From DTU078 sp033808535 (GTDB lineage: Bacteria > Bacillota > Clostridia > Oscillospirales > CAG-272), in assembly GCA_033808535.1 (NCBI GenBank), contig JAPXNL010000136.1, positions 1 to 6,348 of the forward strand: a stretch of DNA of 6,348 nt, given 5' to 3'. Positions 1-5,387 of the stretch are shown piece after piece; within the stretch, counting starts at the first letter, position 1, and each line of letters begins with the position of its first letter. A program made the position numbers and the translations under genes. The notes under the pieces were generated by a model, which saw only the letters and a program-made list of their open reading frames with translations, ran no database searches and was not told the DNA's origin.

Positions 1-622
1 GTGCAAGCTGCCTCACGCCTTTTATAAAATCCGAGCCGAAGAATATAAGGAAGTTGAGCAGCGCAGCGATGATCGATGCACGCGCAGACCAGTCGCCGAC
101 GATGAACAGGTAAATAAAGAATGCTGCGTCAAGCCACGCAAGCCACTTGATCTTCACGGGCAGAACGAAGAAAATCAGCACCTGAAATTCCGGATAAAAC
201 ATCGCGAACGCGAAAAAGAGGGACATGTTAAGGTAATAGTTGTCCGCATATCCTGTTATAAATCCGGCAATTATCGTGCCTATGATGCCGATCAGGTAAT
301 AGATATTGAATTTCAATGCGCCCCACTCACGCTCGAGCGAGGTACCGATTATATAATAAAAATAGAGCGTGAATACTATAAATATCAGGCTGCTGTCCGG
401 CGGAAGGAATACGAAGGTGATTATCCTCCACCACTGTCCGGCCAATAGCTGCGCGCGGTCGAAAATGAACGCATTATAAAGCGATACATATCTCGCCAGC
501 AGAAGGTCCGACACAAACACGATCGCCATAGCCCCTATAAGCACGGGCATCAGGTTGTGGATCGCGTATCTGCCGTATTTATATTCCATTCTGTTGAGGA
601 AATTTGTAAAACTCTTTTTCAT
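1..622 (-). CDS. Rhomboid-fold membrane protein, probable pseudoprotease (partial, C-terminus off window)
   Basis: The first 207 residues are in the window; the reading frame is open to the left edge. The start is the ATG at 622-620, preceded by a modest GAAAGG site (635-640) 12 nt upstream. The protein is strongly hydrophobic with about six predicted membrane segments (roughly residues 24-43, 76-92, 104-123, 129-142, 145-172 and 182-196). Rhomboid-family marks are visible: GQWWRIITFVFL at 62-73, which matches the WR-x-x-T element of the L1 loop, and a GTSLEREWG element at 93-101 at the end of the second helix. The catalytic parts look lost. Where GxSG is expected there is NMSL (132-135), so Ser134 is present without flanking glycines, and the last helix in the window has AALLN with no His. 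I infer a rhomboid-like protein without protease activity; its role is unknown. It is transcribed divergently from the solute-binding protein gene. An unrelated multispanning protein is possible but less likely given the WR and ERxWG elements. Confidence 0.75.
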   Translation of the reverse strand, partial: MKKSFTNFLNRMEYKYGRYAIHNLMPVLIGAMAIVFVSDLLLARYVSLYNAFIFDRAQLLAGQWWRIITFVFLPPDSSLIFIVFTLYFYYIIGTSLEREWGALKFNIYYLIGIIGTIIAGFITGYADNYYLNMSLFFAFAMFYPEFQVLIFFVLPVKIKWLAWLDAAFFIYLFIVGDWSARASIIAALLNFLIFFGSDFIKGVRQLA

Positions 623-642
623 GCTATCAGTATACCTTTCAA

Positions 643-712
643 TTGTAAACATTTCAATATATTGAGTAAAACTTGCCTGCCTTATTAAACTTATTTAAAA
701 ATATGTTTACAA
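643..712. repeat. 10-bp perfect inverted repeat, possible operator pair
   Basis: TTGTAAACAT at 643-652 is the exact reverse complement of ATGTTTACAA at 703-712, with 50 bp between the arms. The left arm lies inside an imperfect palindrome (642-658, ATTG...CAAT ends) that resembles LacI/CcpA-type operators but lacks the central CG of a standard cre site. The arms flank the probable start region of the leftward gene and lie upstream of the rightward promoter, so a looping regulator or paired operator is possible. AT-rich DNA yields such repeats by chance more easily, so function is inferred only. Confidence 0.4.
684..712 (-). promoter_or_regulatory. Candidate sigma-A promoter for the rhomboid-like gene
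   Basis: Read leftward, TTGTAA (712-707) and TTTAAT (689-684) are separated by 17 bp. Initiation would fall near 677, giving a leader of about 55 nt before the ATG at 622. The -35 box overlaps the right arm of the inverted repeat. A second option, TTTACT (670-665) with TACAAT (647-642), also has 17-bp spacing but would start transcription on top of the ribosome-binding site. Neither is close to consensus. Confidence 0.3.
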
Positions 713-760
713 AGGTTATATTATATATCATAAAGTAATTAGAAGTTTGTTAATATCAGC

Positions 761-789
761 TTGACAAAACAACCTGTTATGATTATAAT
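761..789 (+). promoter_or_regulatory. Consensus sigma-A promoter of the first solute-binding protein gene
   Basis: A perfect TTGACA (761-766) and a perfect TATAAT (784-789) are separated by exactly 17 bp, the optimal arrangement for the housekeeping sigma factor. Transcription would begin around 796, leaving a leader of about 47 nt. Such a strong core promoter suggests high basal expression, normal for binding proteins, with any control acting by repression or an overlapping operator. A second TATAAT at 794-799 has no matching -35. Confidence 0.85.
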
Positions 790-828
790 ATGTTATAATA
801 TTTTTTATAATTTTACATATTTTGTGTC

Positions 829-835
829 AAAGGAG
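829..835 (+). promoter_or_regulatory. Ribosome-binding site that sets the start at 843
   Basis: AAAGGAG lies 7 nt before the ATG at 843. The frame can be extended upstream to a TTG at 822, but that would place this ribosome site inside the coding region and add seven residues in front of a typical signal peptide. The ATG is therefore the start. Confidence 0.85.
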
Positions 836-842
836 CACAGAT

Positions 843-2333
843 ATGAGCAGAAAACTTATTTTGCGTCTGCTTGCCGTATTGATTCTGGTAGCTGTAACCT
901 GCCAGTTTGCAGTGTCCTGCGCCGACAATGAAGCAAGCAACACACCGTCAAATACTGATGCTGTCGCTTCAAATGATGAAAGCAGCGACGGCGAAACCGA
1001 ACGGCTTTACCCCGATGTTCCCATCAGAGATTTCGAAGGCTATGTATTCAGAGCGCTGTATTGGACTGTTGGCGGCTGGGACTGGCGCAGATCAAAGGAT
1101 ATCTACGCTGAAGAAGGTACCGGCGATACAATAGGTGATGCTGTTTACAAGCGTAACCTTACTATTTCAGAAAATTACAATGTCAAGTTCGAGCTTGAGG
1201 AAATTGACGCAGGCCAGCTCAACAACAGGCTGCGCCAGAATACTCAGGCGGGCGACGACGTTTACACCATCGTATGTCAGGTTCAGACATCAATGGCTGA
1301 CCTTATCATGAGTGGCGCCCTTTATAACATGTTCAATATCCCGTACATTGACCTTTCCAAGCCATGGTGGGACCAAAACTCTGTTAAAGACTACTCCTTT
1401 GCAAACAAGCTTTATATTGTATCCTCCGATATAACCATCAACGACAAGGACGGCACGGCTGCGATGGCGTTCGCAAAACAGGCTGCCATCGACAACAACG
1501 TGCCCAACCTGTATGAGATGGTGTTAAACGGTACATGGACAGTCGAAAACTTCTACAACTCGTATAAAGGCGTTGCACGCGACCTCAACGGCGACTCCAA
1601 AATGGATGAGGAAGACTTCTGGGGCGTGCTCGGCGGCCGCGACCTTCTTACAACCTTCTTCTCCGGCTCCGGAGCAAAGATACTCTCTAAAGATGAAAAC
1701 GACATGCCGTATCTGTCGGTCATGAGCGACCGCAATATGGCCGTGCTTGAAAGACTGTTCGACCTTTGTGCCGAAAGCGATACATTCTACAACCACCACA
1801 CAATGGGCACCGACGACGCTCAGTTCCAGGATCTGTTCGAGGAAGGCCACGGCCTGTATCACTGGATCCGTCTTGACTCCGTGTCTGACATGCGCGCCAG
1901 CGAAACCGATTTCGGTATTCTCCCCATTCCGAAGTGGGATGAGGCTCAGGAGCGCCATTACTCCGTTGTCAGCGTTTATACCAGCAGCCTTATGAGCGTG
2001 CCGTCCATAACACAGGATTTCGAGCGCACCGGTATCCTGCTCGAAGCGCTCGCAGCCGAATCCAAATACACGCTGATGCCGGCTTACTATGATGTCGCGC
2101 TTAAGACGAAGTTTACACGCGACGAAGAATCCTCCGCGATGCTCGATATAATTATAAACAACCGCATCTTCGACCTGGGCGACCTTCTGAACCCGGGCGG
2201 AATGCGCGAGCAGATACTCCAGATAAACATGGTGAAGACATTTAAGTTTGCCTCCACATACACCAGGGTTGAGAAAGCCGCAGTTAAGGCTCTCGACAAA
2301 CTTATTGATCAGATTGAAAAACTGCCCGACTAA
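843..2333 (+). CDS. Extracellular solute-binding lipoprotein, ABC-type, probably for oligosaccharides (first paralog)
   Basis: A 496-residue periplasmic-binding-type receptor, expected to be anchored on the outer face of the membrane and to deliver a ligand, likely a carbohydrate, to an ABC importer. Residues 1-25 form a signal peptide (basic SRK, long hydrophobic core) ending at an AVSC lipobox with Cys26 as the lipidation site; Ala at -3 makes it slightly off-consensus. A low-complexity acidic, Ser/Asn-rich linker follows (about 27-53). The mature domain contains an aromatic block GWDWRRSKDIYAEEG (78-92), a SKPWWD element and a late ETDFGILPIP element. Residues 247-258 (DLNGDSKMDEED) form an EF-hand/dockerin-like loop matching in spacing the calcium site of AlgQ1/AlgQ2 (acidic or Asn at 1, 3, 5, 9, 10). 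The downstream paralog aligns almost without gaps, well over half identical by eye. It has its own promoter and terminator. No permease or ATPase is adjacent, so the partner transporter and exact ligand are unknown. Confidence 0.85.
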   Translation: MSRKLILRLLAVLILVAVTCQFAVSCADNEASNTPSNTDAVASNDESSDGETERLYPDVPIRDFEGYVFRALYWTVGGWDWRRSKDIYAEEGTGDTIGDAVYKRNLTISENYNVKFELEEIDAGQLNNRLRQNTQAGDDVYTIVCQVQTSMADLIMSGALYNMFNIPYIDLSKPWWDQNSVKDYSFANKLYIVSSDITINDKDGTAAMAFAKQAAIDNNVPNLYEMVLNGTWTVENFYNSYKGVARDLNGDSKMDEEDFWGVLGGRDLLTTFFSGSGAKILSKDENDMPYLSVMSDRNMAVLERLFDLCAESDTFYNHHTMGTDDAQFQDLFEEGHGLYHWIRLDSVSDMRASETDFGILPIPKWDEAQERHYSVVSVYTSSLMSVPSITQDFERTGILLEALAAESKYTLMPAYYDVALKTKFTRDEESSAMLDIIINNRIFDLGDLLNPGGMREQILQINMVKTFKFASTYTRVEKAAVKALDKLIDQIEKLPD

Positions 2334-2375
2334 ATCATTGTAAAAATCAAACCGGAATACTGTTTTGCTTATAAT

Positions 2376-2410
2376 ACGGGGCGCCCTTCTTGCGGCGCTC
2401 CGTTTTTTTT
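2376..2410 (+). terminator. Intrinsic terminator after the first solute-binding protein gene
   Basis: A 10-bp GC-rich stem (2376-2385 with 2394-2403, one G-U pair) and an 8-nt loop (2386-2393) run directly into eight T residues (2403-2410). It begins 43 nt after the stop codon, so the first binding protein gene is a monocistronic unit. Confidence 0.9.
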
Positions 2411-2503
2411 GCCAATTGAAACGGCGCGTTTTGGTGAATATACTGCTATATCTCTCCAGAGGTTGTGAAAATATATAAAATTTATCAAATTTACTGTCAT
2501 ACA

Positions 2504-2530
2504 TTGACATATGTGCCTGTCGCCTATACT
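2504..2530 (+). promoter_or_regulatory. Candidate sigma-A promoter of the second solute-binding protein gene
   Basis: TTGACA (2504-2509) and TATACT (2525-2530) are separated by 15 bp, shorter than ideal. As in the first gene's promoter, CTGT follows seven bases after the -35 box (774-777 there, 2517-2520 here), which hints that the two promoters share ancestry. A TGTCA-N5-TGACA palindrome (2495-2509) covers the -35 box and could be a repressor site. Initiation would fall near 2537. Confidence 0.5.
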
Positions 2531-2737
2531 CATCTCATGCATAAAATAATTGTGCCGGAACCTATGATAGTATTAACACAACCGGCAGTAAGATTCAGGG
2601 TTCTGCGCAGGGCGATATTATCCATGACAATATGAACGACATCTCAATTTCCAACCTTGCTCAATAATAAACTACGGCGTGACTAAACCTGGAAACAGCC
2701 ATTACTTAAACTGTACTACAGATAGAGGAAATATAAA

Positions 2738-4219
2738 ATGAACCACTTACAAACATATTTAAAACGCGCGATGGCGCTTGGCGCCGCCGTGCTGATTTGC
2801 CTGTCAGCTTTCTCCTGCGCGGACACAGGCAATGACGGCGACGGACCGGCAACCGACACGGGCGCACAGACCACAGGCGATGGCTCCCGCCTCTATGCCG
2901 ATGTGCCGACGGTTGATTACAACGGCTACACATTCGACGCCCTGTACTGGTATAACTCCGGCTGGGACTGGCGCCGCTCCAAAGACATCTATGCCGAGGA
3001 GGGCAACGCTGACACGATCGGCGAAGCGGTATATAAGCGCAATCTTGCAATTTCCGAACGTTATAATATTAAATTCCAGCTGACAGAAGAAAATATCGGC
3101 ACGCTCGGCTCCAAACTGCACAATCTGGTCGCAGCAGGCGACGATGTTTATACTATTGTCTGCCAGGTACAGGGGCTTATACTCAGCTCCATAACAGGCG
3201 GCGATTTATATGACATTACGGCGCTGCCGCATGTAGAACTCTCCAAACCCTGGTGGGATGCAAACAGCGTCAGAGACTACTCGATCGGAGGCCGCCTTTA
3301 CCTTGTCGCCACAGATATTCTGATAAACGACAAGGACGGCACCGCTGCGATAGCGTTTAACAAGCAGGAAGCGAAAAACAGCAACCTGCCCGATCTGTAC
3401 GAGATGGCACGCAACGGCACCTGGACCATCAACGCCATGGAGAACACCTATAAGAATGTCGCCCGCGACGTGAACGGCGACCAGAAGATGAACGAGGAGG
3501 ATTTCTACGGCTTTCTCGGCGGGCGCGACGTTGCTCTGACATTCTTCCAGGGCGGCGGCGCTCGACTTATCAGCAAAGACGCAAACGACATACCGTACCT
3601 GTCGTTTTCAAGCGACCGCAACTTCTCGCTTGCCCAGCGGCTTTACGACCTTATAACCAAAACCGACATCTTCTACGACCACCACGCCATGGGAACAAAC
3701 GATGCCGAGTATCAAAAGCTCTTTGAGAATGGCCACGGTCTCTACTTCTGGATGCGCATGGACGCCGTTTCCAGCATGAGGGCGAGCGAAACCGACTTCG
3801 GCATTCTGCCCATTCCGAAATACACCGAGGATCAGGACGGCTACAGCTGCATAGTCAGCGTGCACACCTCAAGCCTGCTCAGCGTGCCGGCGACAGTGAA
3901 AGACACGGAGCGCACAGGCATACTGCTTGAGGCGCTCGCCGCCGAGTCTAAATACACACTGCAGCCTGCATATTACGACGTCGCGCTTAAAACCAAGTTT
4001 GCGCGCGACGACGAGTCGTCGGAGATGCTCGATATGATTTTTGCAAACCGCGTGTATGAGCTCGGCGATCTCATCAACCCCGCCGGCATCCGTGACCTTG
4101 TTCTGACGGTTGCGGGAAGCAAATCGGGCAGCATCGCATCGCTTTACGCGAAGATGGAAAAACCCGCAAACAATGAGCTCAAGAAAGCAGTCGACCAGAT
4201 TTTAAACCTTCCGTCATAA
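2738..4219 (+). CDS. Extracellular solute-binding lipoprotein, ABC-type (second paralog)
   Basis: A 493-residue receptor paralogous to the protein at 843-2333, expected to act at the outer membrane face in ABC-type uptake. The ATG at 2738 follows AGAGGAA (2724-2730) by 7 nt. Residues 1-26 form the signal peptide, with Cys27 in AFSC as the probable lipidation site, then a short Asp/Gly/Thr-rich linker. It keeps the GWDWRRSKDIYAEEG block, SKPWWD, INDKDGTAA, HGLYFW and the ETDFGILPIP element. The calcium-type loop DVNGDQKMNEED is at 244-255; Asp at loop position 9 of the first paralog is Asn here. Differences concentrate in the linker and in the C-terminal stretch after the NPAGIRD element, where the paralogs barely agree. 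Even in conserved blocks the third codon positions differ often, so the duplication is not recent. Different ligand preference is plausible but unproven. No transporter gene is adjacent; a terminator follows after 7 nt. Confidence 0.85.
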   Translation: MNHLQTYLKRAMALGAAVLICLSAFSCADTGNDGDGPATDTGAQTTGDGSRLYADVPTVDYNGYTFDALYWYNSGWDWRRSKDIYAEEGNADTIGEAVYKRNLAISERYNIKFQLTEENIGTLGSKLHNLVAAGDDVYTIVCQVQGLILSSITGGDLYDITALPHVELSKPWWDANSVRDYSIGGRLYLVATDILINDKDGTAAIAFNKQEAKNSNLPDLYEMARNGTWTINAMENTYKNVARDVNGDQKMNEEDFYGFLGGRDVALTFFQGGGARLISKDANDIPYLSFSSDRNFSLAQRLYDLITKTDIFYDHHAMGTNDAEYQKLFENGHGLYFWMRMDAVSSMRASETDFGILPIPKYTEDQDGYSCIVSVHTSSLLSVPATVKDTERTGILLEALAAESKYTLQPAYYDVALKTKFARDDESSEMLDMIFANRVYELGDLINPAGIRDLVLTVAGSKSGSIASLYAKMEKPANNELKKAVDQILNLPS

Positions 4220-4226
4220 ACGAATA

Positions 4227-4260
4227 CCCGCGGTGGTGAAAACCGTCGCGGGCTTTTTTT
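4227..4260 (+). terminator. Intrinsic terminator after the second solute-binding protein gene
   Basis: A 10-bp stem CCCGCGGTGG/CCGTCGCGGG (4227-4236 with 4243-4252, two wobble pairs), a TGAAAA loop and seven T residues (4254-4260). It starts only 7 nt after the stop codon. In the opposite direction the hairpin lacks a good T run, so it is at best a weak terminator for the converging operon; I see no other terminator for that operon. Confidence 0.9.
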
Positions 4261-4309
4261 ATTTTAATCGGACGCAAGGGAGATGAGACTCGGACACTTA
4301 ACCCCCCGC

Positions 4310-5371
4310 TTAATACGCTCCGACCCGCTTGACCTCTTCTACTATGGTGCGGAAGGTTTCAGCACTAACAGAGTTGGGGATCGAGTGATCGGATGAGAAT
4401 ATGTAGCCTCCATCCTGCTTGAGTATGGGCACAACCCGGTTGATTTCTTCGATGATCGCATCGCGGTCGTGCCAAAGCGCCGCATTGATTCCGCCGTGCA
4501 GCACCAGCTTGTCGCCATACTTTTCTTTCAGGTAAATCGGATCCATTCCGGACTTAACCTCGATCGGGTTGAGCGCGTCAATCCCTATTTCGACAAGGTC
4601 GTCGACGAGCGTCATAACATTGCCGCATGAATGTATATGCGCGTATATGCCGCGTTCGTGCGCCCAGTCTACCGCGCGCTTATGTACAGGCTTGAGCAGC
4701 TTTCGATACATTTCGGGAGAGAAAAATGTTCTTCCCTTGTAACCCATGTCGTCAGGCCACGAAATCGCGTCGAAGCGATAGCCTGCATCCCAGATTTTCG
4801 AATACAGCGCGATGCACATGTCAAGGAACGTATCAAACATGTCGCGCACCCATTCGGGTTCGTCATACATAGCGACCAGGACGGTTTCCGTGCCGGCCAT
4901 CCACGCGCTTGAGGCGTCGAAACCGAACCAGAAGTTTGCAACTGTGAAGTATTCCGAGTTCAGGCGGTGGTAATGCTCTTTCAGCCAATCCCACGGAATG
5001 CGGTCGTCGGTGGGCTTCATGCGTGCCTTGGCTTCTTCCCAAGCTTCGGGTGTGGAAACGCGGCAATCGAGGAACTGCGGGCTGGAGTCCTCCTCCTTAA
5101 ACTGCTTGATGGTCTGCCCCCAGGCTGTGGTGTAAATTACATGGCGATCGGTTTCCTCGATTATTTTGGTCTCAAAGCGCGGTGAAATGTCGCAGCCGAC
5201 TCCTACCAGCAGGTCCACGCCGAAATAGTTCACCCAGTCGTCGGACGGCATACCCTCGCGCTTCCAGCGTCGCACTGTGCCTGCCCAGGGGCTGTCGATT
5301 ATCGGCACGCGGTCGGCTTCCCTGTGCTCGTACATGCGTTTAAAGCGCTCTTTCGAGGTCATGGATGCCAT
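4310..5371 (-). CDS. Uroporphyrinogen-decarboxylase-superfamily protein, methylcobamide methyltransferase-like
   Basis: A 353-residue protein of the URO-D fold. The superfamily holds HemE of haem synthesis and the MtaA/MtbA/CmuA group, which move methyl groups between corrinoid proteins and a thiol or other acceptor using zinc. It lacks the N-terminal Arg-rich substrate motif and FSD element of true HemE, so haem synthesis is unlikely. The methyltransferase-type HxCG is present (HSCGN, His247 and Cys249). The third zinc ligand of MtaA-type enzymes, a Cys in a GCxIP context, aligns with His329 in SSDHSIP (326-332), suggesting a His-Cys-His site or altered chemistry. Other recognisable elements are the N-terminal TSKERF...EADRVP (5-23) and FFSPEMYRKLLKPVHKR (216-232). 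The ATG at 5371 follows AGAGGAG (5380-5386) by 8 nt; an in-frame ATG at codon 4 is less well placed. It is the second gene of an operon with the kinase 16 nt upstream. The substrate is unknown; no corrinoid-binding protein gene is in the window. Confidence 0.8.
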   Translation of the reverse strand: MASMTSKERFKRMYEHREADRVPIIDSPWAGTVRRWKREGMPSDDWVNYFGVDLLVGVGCDISPRFETKIIEETDRHVIYTTAWGQTIKQFKEEDSSPQFLDCRVSTPEAWEEAKARMKPTDDRIPWDWLKEHYHRLNSEYFTVANFWFGFDASSAWMAGTETVLVAMYDEPEWVRDMFDTFLDMCIALYSKIWDAGYRFDAISWPDDMGYKGRTFFSPEMYRKLLKPVHKRAVDWAHERGIYAHIHSCGNVMTLVDDLVEIGIDALNPIEVKSGMDPIYLKEKYGDKLVLHGGINAALWHDRDAIIEEINRVVPILKQDGGYIFSSDHSIPNSVSAETFRTIVEEVKRVGAY

Positions 5372-5387
5372 AATCCTTACTCCTCTG

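Larger units (their letters stand above)
623..842. promoter_or_regulatory. Divergent AT-rich control region
   Basis: This 220-bp spacer separates the leftward rhomboid-like gene from the rightward solute-binding protein gene. It is clearly more AT-rich than the flanking genes and has no credible reading frame. It holds the rightward promoter at 761-789, a weaker candidate leftward promoter at 684-712, and a perfect 10-bp inverted repeat with arms at 643-652 and 703-712. The parts are listed separately. Confidence 0.7.
2334..2737. other. 404-bp spacer between the paralogs: terminator, promoter and long leader
   Basis: After the terminator (2376-2410), bases 2411-2503 are AT-rich with no recognised element. 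A candidate promoter lies at 2504-2530, leaving a leader of about 200 nt before the second gene. The leader can form a 6-bp stem TGCCGG/CCGGCA (2553-2558 with 2582-2587), and an alternative TTGTG/CACAA pairing overlaps it. I recognise no known riboswitch, T-box or sRNA pattern. Two short frames occur: an ATG frame at 2537-2635 (32 codons, no ribosome site) and a start-less frame at 2545-2667 whose translation looks more like genuine protein and may be a decayed gene tail. Confidence 0.6.

Noticed and set aside
642..658. Calling the palindrome a catabolite-repression cre site
   Set aside because: The central CG is missing and the spacing is odd-numbered, so it does not satisfy the cre consensus.
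822..842. Upstream TTG start for the first receptor
   Set aside because: It would place the AAAGGAG ribosome site inside the coding sequence and put seven residues in front of a normal signal peptide.
1581..1616. Reading the calcium loop as a true dockerin module
   Set aside because: Dockerins carry two such repeats in a compact terminal domain; here there is one loop inside a binding-protein fold, as in AlgQ-type receptors.
1524..2510. A 328-codon open frame antisense to the first receptor gene
   Set aside because: It lies almost wholly opposite a well-supported gene; its protein has no recognisable motif and its start region lies in non-coding spacer without a ribosome site. Codon bias of the sense gene explains the openness, and a similar frame recurs opposite the paralog at 3608-3865.
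2537..2635. A 32-codon ATG frame in the leader of the second receptor
   Set aside because: There is no ribosome site before it, the ATG coincides with the predicted transcription start, and the product has no recognisable feature.
4310..5371. Calling the URO-D-like protein HemE (haem biosynthesis)
   Set aside because: The HemE-specific N-terminal Arg motif and catalytic Asp context are missing, while the HxCG zinc motif of the methyltransferase group is present.
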